A stretch of 64,000 nt of DNA from Pollenia angustigena (GCA_930367215.1 OV884060.1:173921253-173985252); one strand, 5' to 3'; positions 1-12,600 are shown, numbered from the stretch's first letter. Numbers and translations are program-made. The notes: generated by a model from the sequence alone, not told the origin.

Positions 1-2479
1 TGAAAAAACAATAAAAAATCGCTAAATTGTTTAACTAGTAATTGAATTTAGCTATAAATCGCCAAAAACCACCCTTTTTTAAATAAAATTATTGAAATAT
101 AATGAAAAAACAATAAAAAATCGCTAAATTTTTTAAATAAAATTATTGAAATATAATGAAAAAACAATAAAAAATCGCTACATTTTTCAAATAATAATTG
201 AATTTAGCTATAAATCGCCAAAAACCACCCTTTTTTAAATAAAATTATTGAAATATAATGAAAAAACAATAAAAAATCGCTAAATTGCTTAACTAATAAT
301 TGAATTTAGGTATAAATCGCTAAAAACCACCCGTTATTAAATAAAATTATTGAAATATAATGAAAAAACAATAAAAAATCGCTAAATTGTTTAACTAGTA
401 ATTGAATTTAGCTATAAATCGCCAAAAACCACCCTTTTTTAAATAAAATTATTGAAATATAATGAAAAAACAATAAAAATCGCTAAATTTTTTAAATAAA
501 ATTATTGAAATATAATGAAAAAACAATAAAAAATCGCTACATTTTTCAAATAATAATTGAATTTAGCTATAAATCGCCTAAAACCACTCATTTTTAAATA
601 AAATTATTGAAATATATTGAAAAAACAATAAAAAATCGCTACATTGTTTAAATAATAATTGAATTTAGCTATAAATCGTCAAAAACCAACATTTTTTAAA
701 TAAAATTATTGAAATATAATGAAAAAACAATAAAAAATCGCTAAATTGTTTAACTAATAATTGAATTTAGCTATAAATCGCTAAAAACCACCAGTTTTTT
801 AATAAAATTATTGAAATATAATGAAAAAACAATAAAAAATCGCTACATTTTTCAAATAATAATTGAATTTAGCTATAAATCGCCTAAAACCACTCATTTT
901 TAAATAAAATTATTGAAATATAATGAAAAAACAATAAAAATCGCAAAATTTTTTAAATAATAATTGAATTTAGCTATAAATCGCTAAAAACCCCCCTTTT
1001 TTAAATAAAATTATTGAAATATAATAAAAAAAAATCGCTAAATAATTGAATTTAGCTATAAATCGCTAAAAACCACCATTTTTTTAATAAAATTATTGAA
1101 ATATAATGAAAAACAATAAAAAATCACTAAATTTTTTAAATAAAATTATTGAAATATAATGAAAAAACAATAAAAAATTGCTACATTTTTTAAATAATAA
1201 TTGAATTTAGCTATAAATCGCCAAAAACCACCCTTTTTTAAATAAAATTATTGAAATATAATGAAAAAACAATAAAAAATCGCTAAATTGCTTAACTAAT
1301 AATTGAATTTAGCTATAAATCGCTAAAAACCACCCGTTATTAAATAAAATTATTGAAATATAATGAAAAAACAATAAAAAATCGCTAAATTTTTTAACTA
1401 GTAATTGAATTTAGCTATAAATCACCAAAAACCACCCTTTTTTAAATAAAATTATTGAAATATAATGAAAAAACAATAAAAAATCGCTAAATTGCTTAAC
1501 TAATAATTAAATTTAGCTATAAATCGCTAAAAACCACCCGTTATTAAATAAAATTATTTAAATAAAATGAAAAAACAATAAAAAATCGCTAAATTGCTTA
1601 ACTAATAATTGAATTTAGCTATAAATCGCTAAAAACCACCCGTTATTAAATAAAATTATTGAAATATAATGAAAAAACAATACAAAATCGCTACATTTTT
1701 CACACAATAATTGAATTTAGCTATAAATCGCCTAAAACCACCCTTTTTTAAATAAAATTATTGAAATATAATGAAAAAACAATAAAAAATCGCTAAATTG
1801 CTTAACTAATAATTAAATTTAGCTATAAATCGCTAAAAACCACCCGTTATTAAATAAAATTATTTAAATAAAATGAAAAAACAAAAAAAAATCGCTAAAT
1901 TGCTTAACTAATAATTGAATTTAGCTATAAATCGCTAAAAACCACCCGTTTTTAAATAAAATTATTGAAATATAATGAAAAAACAATAAAAAATTTCTAA
2001 ATTGTTTAACTAGTAATTGAATTTAGCTATAAATCGCTAAAAACCACCCGTTATTAAATAAAATTATTGAAATATAATGAAAAAACAATAAAAAATTTCT
2101 AAATTGTTTAACTAGTAATTGAATTTAGCTATAAATCGCCAAAAAACACCCTTTTTTAAATAAAATTATTGAAATATAATGAAAAAACAATAAAAAATCG
2201 CTAAATTTTTTAAATAAAATTATTGAAATATAATGAAAAAACAATAAAAAATCGCTACATTTTTCAAATAATAATTGAATTTAGCTATAAATCGCCAAAA
2301 ACCACCCTTTTTTAAATAAAATTATTGAAATATAATGAAAAAACAATAAAAAATCGCTACATTTTTCAAATAATAATTGAATTTAGCTATAAATCGCCAA
2401 AAACCACACTTTTTTAAATAAATTTATTGAAATATAATGAAAAAACAATAAAAAACCGCTAAATTTTTTAAATAAAATT
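1..2479. repeat. AT-rich satellite array, about 102-bp monomer (left block)
   Basis: Tandem monomers spaced about 101-102 bp (for example the TTGAATTTAGCTATAAATCG motif at about 199, 300 and 402). Each holds TAGCTATAAATCGC, AAAACCACCC and ATTGAAATATAATGAAAAAA segments. Many units carry an extra half-unit of about 54 bp, giving spacings near 156 bp (402 to 558). Variation between units is light. There are no coding features. The array runs off the left edge of the window. Confidence 0.93.
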
Positions 2480-2862
2480 GAAGCAAAGCCGCGAAAAACG
2501 TTGTAAACGCCACATTTTGCAAAAACTGTTTTTTTGCAGATAAACGTTGACTTTACTCTCTTACACAGTTTAAACATCAAATCAACCAAAACTATGCACC
2601 TTAACGCCTTCAAAATGGCGTACAAAGTGTCAGCCAGTGGAAGAACATTGCAAGTTACTAACATAATGATGAAACCGAAATGGTTTTGCAGTGCGGAATA
2701 ATGTTTTAAAAGCCTTTTGCATTAAAGTTTTTATTATCACTATTTTAAATAATAGAAAAAAAATTTTTTAAAACAAATAATGCTGCTTGTCAAAAAACGT
2801 TTTTTTGCTCTCCTGAAAAATTATTATTTTGTAACTTAAAACGTTATTGGCGGCTGTGCTTC
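2480..2862. mobile_element. Non-autonomous inverted-repeat element (MITE) inserted in the satellite
   Basis: A 383-bp block unlike the satellite starts GAAGCAAAGCCGC and ends GCGGCTGTGCTTC, so its ends are imperfect inverted repeats of about 25 bp (GAAGCAMAGCCGCSAAWAACG on both inward strands). AATT flanks both sides (2476-2479 and 2863-2866), and removing the block plus one AATT restores an intact monomer. The duplication is short and palindromic, so the exact edge is ambiguous by 1-2 bp. A 93-codon open frame overlaps it but resembles nothing I know. Superfamily not assigned. Confidence 0.72.
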
Positions 2863-3903
2863 AATTATTGAAATATAATGAAAAATCAATAAAAAATCGC
2901 TACATTTTTTAAATAATAATTGAATTTAGCTATAAATCGCCAAAATATATATATATATGTATATATTGAAATATAATGAAAAAACAATAAAAAATCGCTA
3001 CATTTTTCAAACAATAATTGAATTTAGCTAAAATCGCCAAAAACCACCCTTTTTTAAATAAAATTATTGAAATATAATGAAAAAACAATAAAAAAAATCG
3101 CTAAATTTTTTAGATAAAATTATTGAAATATAATGAAAAAACAATAAAAAATCGCTACTTTTTTCAAATAATAATTGAATTTAGCTATAAATCGCCAAAA
3201 ACCACCCTTTTTTAAATAAAATTATTGAAATATAATGAAAAAACAATAAAAAATCGCTAAATTTTTTAAATAAAATTATTGAAATATAATGCAAAAACAA
3301 TAAAAAATCGCTACATTTTTCAAATAATAATTGAATTTAGCTATAAATCGCCAAAAACCACCCTTTTTTAAATAAAATTATTGAAATATAATGAAAAAAC
3401 AATAAAAAATCGCTAAATTTTTTAAATAAAATTATTGAAATATAATGAAAAAACAATAAAAAATCGCTACATTTTTCAAATAATAATTGAATTTAGCTAT
3501 AAATCGCCAAAAACCACCCTTTTTTAAATAAAATTATTGAAATATAACGAAAAAACAATAAAAAATCGCTAAATTTTTTAAATAAAATTATTGAAATATA
3601 ATAAAAAACAATAAAAAATCGCTAAATTTTTTCAATTATAATTGAATTTAGCTATAAATCGCTAAAAACCACCCTTTTTTAAATAAGATTATTGAAATAT
3701 AATGAAAAAAACAATAAAAAATCGCTAAATTTTTTAAATAATAATTGAGTTTAGCTATAAATTGCCAAAAACCACCCTGTTTAAATAAAATTATTGAAAT
3801 ATAATGAAACAAACAATAAAAAATCGCTAAATTTTTTAAATAATAATTGAGTTTAGCTATAAATCGCCAAAAACCACCCTTTTTAAATAAAATTATTGAA
3901 ATA
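2863..3903. repeat. AT-rich satellite array, about 102-bp monomer (right block)
   Basis: The same monomer family continues after the inserted MITE, including half-units. A short (TA)n tract at 2947-2967 replaces part of one monomer. Units near 3720-3890 are more diverged (TTGAGTTTAGC variant), as expected at an array edge. The array ends abruptly at about 3903. Confidence 0.92.
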
Positions 3904-4090
3904 CTAGCATTTAACCCGCTACTTCGTTAGCGTCTCCTATTACTTCGTAGACATATTTTTATGCCAAACTTTCTTTTTCTAGAACCAATCGTGTTTTAAT
4001 TCTTGCATTTAACCCGCTACTTTGTAATCGGGTCTTTTCTTTCATGAACATGATATGCTAAAGTACATGTATCTAGGTTTTAGCAAAAAG
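3904..4090. other. Junction between two satellite families, with a short direct repeat
   Basis: The sequence GCATTTAACCCGCTACTT occurs at about 3907 and again at about 4005, roughly 98 bp apart. A related GCATTTAACCCGTATATA lies at about 19400 inside element A. No gene or recognisable element is seen. Confidence 0.5.
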
Positions 4091-6345
4091 TTCCAACATT
4101 TTTCATCTCATAGGTTGATATTCACACAGGGCTTTACACCTATAATTTTGTGTTTCTAAGGTCAATATTATAGAAAATTCAAAAAGTACCACTCATAGAA
4201 CATAAAAGCAAATAAAAGAATGTTAATTTCCCGTATTATCATTTTTGATACTATTTTCTCCCCATTTATGTATTAAAAATTTCAATGTTGTAGGAGGAGC
4301 CCATAATTTTGTACGTTTTTGTCATAGAATGCAGAAAATGTTTTGCTTTAAAAGATAGATGGCGTGACAAAAAGGTTCCAAAATATGAACAGGCTTAACG
4401 CGTTTACTCCCCAAAAGGACCAATTTTCAAAAAAGAACTTGCATGTTTAATTTTATGTTTCTAGATCTAATAAATACGGATATTAATAAGGTGACAGTTA
4501 AAGAACAAAATAGTACCAAAAACCTCTAACAGAATCTCATTCACTCAGGACCTTGCATGTTTAATTTTATCTTTCTTAGGTCAAATACTAACGGAAATTC
4601 AAGTTAATAAATAAAAATGTAACAAAAAGTTCCATCTTATAGATCCTCATCCAATCATAACATTGCATGCTGAATTTTCAAATTTTCAAAAAGTACCAGT
4701 TAAAAAACAACAAAAGTACCAAACGGCCCTCTACAGATTCTCATTCACTCAGGACCTTGCATGTTTAATTTAATGTTTCTAGGTCCAATACTAACGGGAA
4801 TTCAAAAAGTAATAGTAAATGAACAAAAAAAATTCCAAAAAGCCCTCTTAGATTGTCATTTACTCAGGACCTTGCATGTTTAATTTTGTTTCTAGATCCA
4901 TTACTTACAAACAACAAAAAAGTTCCAAAATGCGCTTTTACAGATTCTCATTCACTCAGGACATTGCATGATGAATTTTATGTTTCTAGGTCCAATAACA
5001 ACGGAAATTCAAAGAGTACCAGTTAAAGAACAAAAAAGTACCAAAAAGCCCTCTTACAGATTCTCATTCACTCAGGAGCTTGCATGTTTAATTTTATCTT
5101 TCTAGGTCCAATACCAATGGAAATTCAAAAAGTACCAGTCAAAGAATAAAAAAGAACAAAAAGTTCCCTCTTATATATTTTCATCCACCCAGGACAGTGC
5201 ATCTTAAATTTTATGTTTATAGGTCCAATACTTACGGAAATTAAAAAAGTACCAGTTTAAGAACTTAAAAGTACCAATAAGCGCTTTTTGAGATTCTTAT
5301 TCACTCAGGACCTTGCATGTTTAATTTTATATTTCTAGGTCCATTACTTACGGAAATTAAAAAAGTACCAGCTAAAGAAAAAAAAGTACCAAAATGCGCT
5401 TTTACAGATTCTCATTCACTCAAGACCTTGCATGTTTAATTTTATGTTTCTAGGTCCAATACTAACGGAGATTCAAAAAGGACCATTTAAAGACAAAAAA
5501 GTACCAAAATGTTCTCTCATAGATTCTCATCCACTCAGGACATAACATGTTGAATTTTATGTTTCTAGGTCCAATAATAACGGAAATTCAAAAACTACCA
5601 GTTAAAGAACAAAAAAGTACCAAAAAACCCTCTTACAGATTCTCATTCACTCAGGACCATGCAGGTTTAATTTTATGTTCATAAGACCAATATTAGCGAA
5701 AATTTTAAAAAAGTACCAGTTAAAAAACCAAAAAGTACCAAAAAGATCTCTCATACAGATTGTCATTCACTCAAGTCCTTCCATGTTTAATTTTATGTTT
5801 TTAGGTCCAATACTAACGGAAATTCAAAAAGTACCAGTTGTTGGTCCAAAAAGCTAAAGAAAAGTATAAAATTTCACGTATTTCCTTTTTTTGGTACTAT
5901 TTGTTCCTCCCATTAAAGTGTCAAAAATTTCAGTACTGTAGTGGGAGCCTATAATTTGGTACGAATATGTCAATGAATGGAGAAAAATGGTTTTGTAAAA
6001 AAAGTACCAAAAAAATCACGATTTTCACCCCTAAAATGTTCGAATTTCGAAAAAGTACCAAATCTATATTCGTATTTTTTGATCACTTTCGAATGTGGTA
6101 TAAATTTTGTTTCTATGTTTATTGGTTCTAAAGATAGATGTGGTTCAAATAAGTACCAAAATTTAGATTTTACCTGTTTACTCCCTAAAAGGGCCGAATT
6201 TCAAAAAAGTACCAGACACCTGTCCGCTAATTTTTGTAAAGAACAGCGATATGTATTACATTTTTTTGTATATCTTTTAGTTTTGAAATTTTCGAATTTT
6301 CCCGTTTTTACCCTTTTTTACCCCCTAAACTTTTGAATTTCCAAA
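4091..6345. repeat. Degenerate tandem repeat, about 116-bp unit
   Basis: Diverged tandem units are recognisable by TCATTCACTCAGGACCTTGC, TAGGTCCAATACTAACGG, AAAAAGTACCAGTTAAAGAA and AAAGTACCAAAA. Typical spacing is about 116 bp (for example 4740 to 4857 and 4949 to 5065), with indels. A different internal block containing GGAGCCCATAATTTTGTACG appears near 4290 and again near 5945, so there is also a longer-range repeat. Short open frames such as 5675-5857 and 5977-6336 are read through these units and are not taken as genes. Confidence 0.85.
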
Positions 6346-6728
6346 AATCCCGTCTTAGTGGACCGATTTGGTGAGTGACCAATCTCTCGTCCAAATTTCA
6401 AGTTTTTAGCTTCAGGCGTTTAGGCTGTGCGATGATGTTGATAACATTTAAAAAATTGAAAGAAAACTGCATTACCAATACCAAAATAAAGTGTAAGTAT
6501 GGCAACATGAATTTTGATATACACAGAGTTTTTTATGAGCCCCGGTTCCCAGAGAAAACGTAACGTAATTACAGGACCCGTATGAATGCGGTGCATACTA
6601 AAAACTGTTTTTTTTTAATTGTAGAAAGTTTTGGAGAAAAATATTGTATTTGGGTTTCCAAATTGTCGAAATGCACAAAAATCGATAAAAAAAAGTTAAT
6701 AATTTTACGGTCCCCAACACATCGCCAT

Positions 6729-6730
<2 letters not shown>
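6346..6730. other. Unassigned spacer left of element A
   Basis: AT-rich single-copy sequence within this window. I see no open frame of weight, no inverted repeat and no similarity to the flanking arrays. It is not the outer half of the retrotransposon LTR, although the same (TA)n tract inside an LTR flanks the right end of element A. Confidence 0.4.

Positions 6731-6770
<40 letters not shown>
6731..6770. repeat. (TA)n microsatellite at left edge of element A
   Basis: About 20 TA dinucleotides directly precede the left end of the large inverted-repeat element. (TA)n also flanks the right end and both sides of copy B. Confidence 0.95.
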
Positions 6771-6771
<1 letters not shown>

Positions 6772-6774
6772 TTA

Positions 6775-6799
6775 TGTACAGGGCATATTATGCGAACAC
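6775..6799 (+). repeat. Left terminal inverted repeat of element A
   Basis: Begins TGTACAGGGC and runs into ATGCGAACAC. In copy B the same end reads TGCACAGGGC. It pairs imperfectly with the right end at 19616-19640. Confidence 0.6.
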
Positions 6800-6914
6800 A
6801 AAAAATCTTTACTTTTTTTGATGATATATTATAAATTGCAATATTTTCGAAATACAAATTCAATATTTTTCTTCTAAAAGTCTTAAAAGTCTTTTAAAAA
6901 CCGTTTTTTGTGGG

Positions 6915-7133
6915 CAGAGCATATTTGACGAACAGGTGCATACGTTGCGTTTAATTGCCGAAACTGTCTGGAAAATATGGTCCTTGTATATGAAATTTTT
7001 TGTTACCATGTTTCCACATTATTATTCCCAAATAATAATGTGGGAATATTAAATTTCCTATACAAGGGGCATATTTTCCAGACAGTTTCGGCAATTAAAC
7101 GCAACGTATGCAGCTGTTCGTCAAATATGCGCT
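6915..7133. repeat. Subterminal palindrome of element A
   Basis: Imperfect inverted repeat of about 219 bp with arms of roughly 100 bp. The left arm starts GCAGAGCATATTTGACGAAC and the right arm ends with its complement. The centre (about 7011-7046) is a near-perfect palindrome around TTCCCAAATAATAATG. The outer part of each arm repeats the GCATATTTGACGAACAG motif found at the element ends. Copy B has the same structure at 30447-30666. Confidence 0.8.
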
Positions 7134-7273
7134 GTATTTGCCGACTTTGATGCTGCAGGTTGTTGTCTGTGCTTATTTTGCCGTTGTAGTCAAATTAAAC
7201 CAATTTCTTTTTTTGTGCACTACAAAACAGAAAAAGTGTTGCTAATAAAAAAAAATTTTTAAAGAATGAGTGC

Positions 7274-7304
<31 letters not shown>

Positions 7305-8707
7305 GTTTAACAGAAAATAATATTAACTCGGCTCAGCACCAAATTGATATTTATATAACTTTTTAGTATTCTTGAAAGAAGTTTTATAGGAACATGTTGT
7401 TCGCGCCAACGCTCCTAGTTAAGGAGTTATAGGTCGTAAAAATTGCAAAATACTTTATCCATATCTATTTAGGTAAAAAATGAATTTATAAAATATGGGA
7501 ATCATTGCAAAATGCTTCAAAATGTGTTTTACATGGAGTTTAAAGCATCCAGATTTACCAATTTTGAGGTAATATTATATTCATACTCCGTGGCTGACAT
7601 TTTTTTTAACAAAATTGGCTTTATCTTTTAATTATGTCGATATTTATTTATTTAACTCTTGATATTTGCTTAATAAACTTTCTTTATTGCGGGTTTTCGG
7701 CCTTGCGTAACACTTAGGTAATTATGTACATATAACAATAATTAAATATGTAACAAGTACATAAATTATTACTATATACATACATATTTTTACTCAAACT
7801 TATAAATAAATTGAGAAATTTTCCAAAATAAAATTTTTTTCTTTATAAATATAAAATTCTATATGATGGAGTTACTAAAAATATGGTTTATAAAAGCTTG
7901 AAGTATTCTTCCCTATTCATAGTCTTTTGAGTTGTATTTTAGGAAAAAATTTTATGAAAATTTTGCATCAAAACACATTTCAAACTTATTTTATTTTTTA
8001 TGAATACGGCAGATTATGTTTAATAAATATACTAACAGAATTTTAAGTTTCGTAGAAAAATCTTTCTAGAAATATTTAATTTGGGAATTTGCTCTTAACG
8101 GAATTTTTAACACATCATGTAAAAGATATTTCGAAGTAGTTTCTAATAATACCAGTACTTCTTTGATCCTGTTTTAACCTAAAATGCAGTTGTTGGGTAT
8201 CACGTGCGCAGAAGTAAAGTTTAATGTTCGAAAAACATCACTTTTAAGAAACTTGGCATGACTTTTATGTGTCAAAAAATTTTATTATGTTTATTATGCA
8301 GCAAATTTTCGCAATTATTGTTTTCGTTGATTTCCTGAAGCAATAGCTTTTGACATAAAAGAAATCGTTTTATTTATTTTTTGTGATGCTTTTTCTTGTC
8401 ATTTATAAGAAAACGGTCAGTTGTTGGCTCAATATTTTTAATAAACTTTGACATCGTTATTGTTGATAACGTTTTGATTATTATTTTATGTTGTTAGTTA
8501 AACTTTGCAATTCAAACTTTGCACAGCTGTTGTGCAATACAAAAGTATCAGCATCACAACTGCAACTGGTGATTACGCATCAGCAATATCATTTTGCATC
8601 ACTGCAGCATTGATGAATAGTTTTCATGCATTAACGTACGTACCCAAAGTGTTCTGAAACTTTTAAGACCTATACCACGCTCGTTGACGGAAATTTGTAT
8701 GCTGTTT
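7134..8707. other. Interior of element A, no gene seen
   Basis: AT-rich sequence with a T-run at about 7280-7304. There are no persuasive open frames. Copy B matches it except that B lacks about 390 bp (around 8090-8475 here) and carries its own palindromic insertion at the site matching about 7583. Confidence 0.5.
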
Positions 8708-8715
8708 ATATGTAT

Positions 8716-9318
8716 CAGAGATCAGCAATGAATCGCTTTTTCGCTACTCATACTGACTCATGCAATTGTAAGTATAAGTGCGTAGAAATCATTTAAACTA
8801 AACTACTCTGATTCACTCATACTCACAAGAGAAATATTTATGAGTGCGACGTCGACATTATACGCATACTCATAAATGACCTCAGCTTGATTTAAAATTT
8901 CAAGAAAATACTTATAATACTCACAATGATTCAATTCATTTAGCTCATCCATTTACCGTTTTAACACAACAGAGAAAACACACAACTTAATAATCAGCGC
9001 TGCCAGATAAATTTGCCGAAAAATCGTTTACTTCATACATGTTCTTTAGTAAACTGTAATTGCCAAATCGTCACTTTGCTATTTCGGGGACAAATCTGGC
9101 AGCCTCGCATTTTGCTTCGCCTATACACATTGACTTGAGTAGATTCTAAATCAAACACTACAAATGTTGGTAAATACGAGTACGATGAATAAAATTAAAC
9201 TTTTGAGTGAATATGAGTTTGAATCACATTGGAATAAGTATGAGTGCGTATAAGTACAAGAATTTATGAGTCATGATTTAGCTCTACTCACTTTTTCACT
9301 ACTCATTGCTGATCTCTG
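8716..9318. mobile_element. hAT-type MITE, 603 bp, private to copy A
   Basis: The ends are inverted repeats: CAGAGATCAGCAATGA at the left and its complement at the right. The 8-bp sequence ATATGTAT lies immediately outside both ends (8708-8715 and 9319-9326). Copy B at 32281-32300 has a single ATATGTAT and no insert, so the empty site is visible. An 8-bp duplication with CAG-type ends fits the hAT superfamily. No transposase is encoded, so it must have been moved in trans. Degenerate TCATACTCAC-like repeats fill the interior. Confidence 0.9.
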
Positions 9319-9326
9319 ATATGTAT

Positions 9327-11642
9327 TTATTTATTTAATCTGCCGTTAAGATTATATTGTTTTTTGCTTCCAAAAACAACAAAACTATAATATTTATTAT
9401 ATTTTATAACAAATTCAATTGTTTTTACGTTATAAAATTTATTATAAATAAGTATTTATATATTTATAATTTTAAATTAAGTTTGTATAAAAGTCTGCAA
9501 TTATGCATGTTTTTCATTTTATAAAAGTAAAAAAGTGATAGTGGCACCACTGAAATATAAACAGACATTAAAAGAAACAGCTGTTTATATTTTTTCAATT
9601 GTAGCTGCCGTCTTCATCATAATTCAGTAGCTGACTACACGACTATAATTGCACCCAGCAGCATTTGTAGTCTTGTGTTCGTGTATCCTGCTGTGGTGAA
9701 TGTGTTTAATGCATTATACATTAATTTTAATTAGTGTTGTCAAAACAGTAAAACGTTTTTTTCAAAGCCGATTTTCAGCAATGAAGCGTTTTTTTTGAAA
9801 AAAAACCCGCAAAAAGATTTACACAAATGAATTTTTATGCGCTAAAATTGTTTTATTAAATAAGTGTTTGTGAATGTCAAAATATTTGTTAAAAATATAA
9901 AAAAGGAACATTTTTTGTTTATTTTAAATTTATTGTAAAATATAATAGTTTTGGTGCTATAGTTGTACGTGATAATAAACGAGAAAATGATAACTGTATT
10001 TAAATTGTACTTTTATGCGGGGTTTAAACAACAATTTTTATCATTACAAAATGGTAAATTTTGTTTGTTTTTTAATAGAAATTAAACAATTAAGTTAATT
10101 TAATTTCAAAAGGTTATTCTGAACTAGGACATTGCACACCAGAGGCTCCTCAAGCTATGTATGTATGCATATTGTTTTGGCAGGTAGGTTTTACTATATT
10201 TTGTTGTTGTTAATTATACAAACCAATTTTAATGATTTTGTTAATTTTTGATTCTCTCTTGTAGAGGTTTTTAGACTTTTTTAATTTGTTACGGGCTCTT
10301 TGCGTGTTTCTTAACAAGGTTTCCGTGCTTTATAGATTTCAATAGATGCTGTAGAGCCACGACTCTACCATAAACTTAACCCAAGATGTGCCCAAACAAA
10401 ATTTACACAAAGCTCATACATGTTTCAATGTATTGATTTGGCGTTCTAAGACAGCTATCAACTGCTTTATGTCAAACTTACACAATCAGTGAGAGAAACT
10501 TGTGGATTTGCTGTGCGATAATAAAACCAACATGCATGAAATATATGTATAAGAAAATAAACCGTTTATAAAAAATCTGAAAAACTTTGAAAAAGCAAAA
10601 TTTGTTTCAATAAAACTAGTGGTTTCGCGTGAGACGGAAAATTAAAGAGATGTTAAGGTTTAAATGGGGCTTATCATAAATTATGTACTGATCTTCACGA
10701 AATTTGACAGTGTGATTTTAAATCGTATGAAACAAGGCTTGTATGGGGCCTATTATAAATTATATACGAATCTATAAAAAGTTGACAGAATATTTTCTAT
10801 TCATATAAAACTGACCACCAAAAGTTCATAATAATAGGATTTGTCGTTACGGTTTAATGCTTCTATAGTATTTCCGACTGTGGGCTTTATATGGGCCTAT
10901 GGTAAATTATTGACAGATTTTCACTTAATTTTATAATAATTCAAGTTATACAAAACGAATATGTGCAAAATCGTATACCAATAATTGCATTCCGCTACTA
11001 ATTATGTTAGTTTATAACAAAACTATAAATTTTTAGGTTGGTTGTTAGACATTTTGATTCATAACTATTATCCTACTATACCGATCTTGTTGGATTTCGA
11101 CCCCAAACTGCTTAAGAAAGCTAGAAACAATTTGACATCAATATTGTTATTTTCTTTTAGATTTTCTAAAAAGAGTTTTTTACAGACGGACATGGATAAA
11201 TCGACGAAGGTTAGTTCACATATATCAAATATTTCACTATACACGCAAAGAAAAAACATGGTTGTGGTAAACATATTCTAAGAGCAACATACTATGATAA
11301 AATGCATGATTGAAGTCACCATATTGAATCATAGTATGACTTAATATACTCGTAATATTACAACATAATATTTTTCCCTTCATCATATTATTATTCTGTT
11401 ATCATACTAAGTAAAGATGTAATCAAATTATTGTCATGCTAATCATAATTAGTTAAGAAGTAATCATATTATTGTCATCGAATGGTTTTTCGGCTTTCCT
11501 GAAACATTTGTTTTAAGACATACGCCGTTGCCCATGAAAACCACAAAAATATCGTAACACTTTTATCAAATATAACGAAATCTCTGTGTGTTTTGTTGTT
11601 TAATTTTACAAAAAAACTTGGATTTTTTGCATTTGCCCTATT
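9327..11642. other. Interior of element A, no firm gene
   Basis: Matches copy B at about 32300-34924 with small differences. B has about 280 bp more near 34400-34750, where A is deleted at about 11476. A possible splice pair, CAG/GTAGGT at about 10181 and CTCTTGTAG/AGG ending at about 10264, is preserved in both copies. The open frame 11042-11281 (79 codons, opening MLDILIHNYY) is kept in both but resembles no family I know, so I do not call it a gene. Confidence 0.4.
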
Positions 11643-11960
11643 AAGCGGCTCATACACTTGTAATTAAATTGTTCAATTTTACGTATAGTACAATTATATT
11701 GCCAATGTGCATGTGATATTCGAAGGTGGAACAATAGATTGGCAACAATCAAAAGACTTTTGATTTTTATTGCGAAACGAAATTAAAAAGAAGTGTGATT
11801 GCATCATTGTACAATGCTATTTATGTTATTCCTGTAGGTTATGTTCACCTTTTTATTGAATGAATCAAAACCTTGTGCGACTTATAGCATAATATAGGAC
11901 AAAATAGAAAAATTATGGCGAGTATCATACACAATAATATTGCAAGTGTATGGGCCGCTT
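11643..11960. mobile_element. MITE with AAGCGGC ends (copy in element A)
   Basis: The left end AAGCGGCTCATACACTTG is matched by the reverse complement of the right end, AAGCGGCCCATACACTTG. The length is about 318 bp. An independent copy with the same ends lies in unrelated surroundings at 47233-47550, which fixes the boundaries. The target duplication is unclear, at most TA or TTA. No coding capacity. Confidence 0.8.
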
Positions 11961-12141
11961 TACATCACTAATACTGAATAAACACCGCTAATATTTAAAA
12001 TTTTTTAATTTCATCCAAATTTTTTATATTTTTAATTAGGCTTAAGTTCATTAAATTTAATTTTCATTAAATTATTTTTATGAAGAAAGGAATTTTACAA
12101 CATGAAAATCAATTAAAATTTACTGATAATTTTTCATTCTT

Positions 12142-12227
12142 GACTCAATCTGGGCTCGAACCCAGGTGTTTACGGACAGGTTACCCTGACATGTTTCGAT
12201 TGCAACCACTCAATCTCCTCAGAGGGC
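12142..12227 (-). other. tRNA-like segment in left foldback arm
   Basis: Read on the minus strand, it has an A-box-like GAGTGGTTGCAATCG and a B-box-like GGGTTCGAGCCC about 40 bp downstream. A CTGGG/CCCAG stem encloses the T-loop. I could not form a proper acceptor stem, so this is a tRNA-derived SINE head or pseudogene and not a functional tRNA. Confidence 0.5.
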
Positions 12228-12329
12228 TTGCCGTTTAACACTCGCAGCCATCGACGACTGCTGACGTCATTAGTCAAACATCAATCCTTAAACCAAATTG
12301 TATTTAACCTTTGGTAGATCGAAATTTGC

Positions 12330-12460
12330 TTTGAATGATTATCTATTTTAATTTACTTTAACATGTTGTTCCTTTACTTCTGTTTTCTCGTACCTTTGAA
12401 TGATTATCTATTTTAATTTACTTTAACATGTTGTTCCTTTACTTCTGTTTTTTCGTACGA
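12330..12460. repeat. 66-bp tandem duplication at foldback centre
   Basis: Two adjacent copies of a block of about 66 bp begin CTTTGAATGATTATC and end TTCTGTTTTYTCGTAC. The inner part is complementary to the start of the right arm, so the loop partly belongs to the arms. Confidence 0.8.
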
Positions 12461-12600
12461 AACATGTTAAAGTAAATTAAAATAGATAATCATTCAAAGC
12501 AAATTTCGATCTACCAAAGGTTATATACAATTTGGTTTAAGGATTGATGTTTGACTAATGACGTCAGCAGTCGTCGATGGCTGCGAGTGTTAAACGGCAA

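Noticed and set aside
2383..2664. 93-codon minus-strand frame
   Set aside because: It begins inside the MITE and runs out into satellite monomer sequence. No recognisable domain.
4091..6345. Several 60-119 codon frames such as 5977-6336
   Set aside because: They read through degenerate tandem units; composition and repeat structure explain them.
11042..11281. Overlapping plus and minus frames of 79 and 68 codons, also at 33942-34181
   Set aside because: Two frames on opposite strands over the same bases with no known motif. Conservation is no higher than in the surrounding element.
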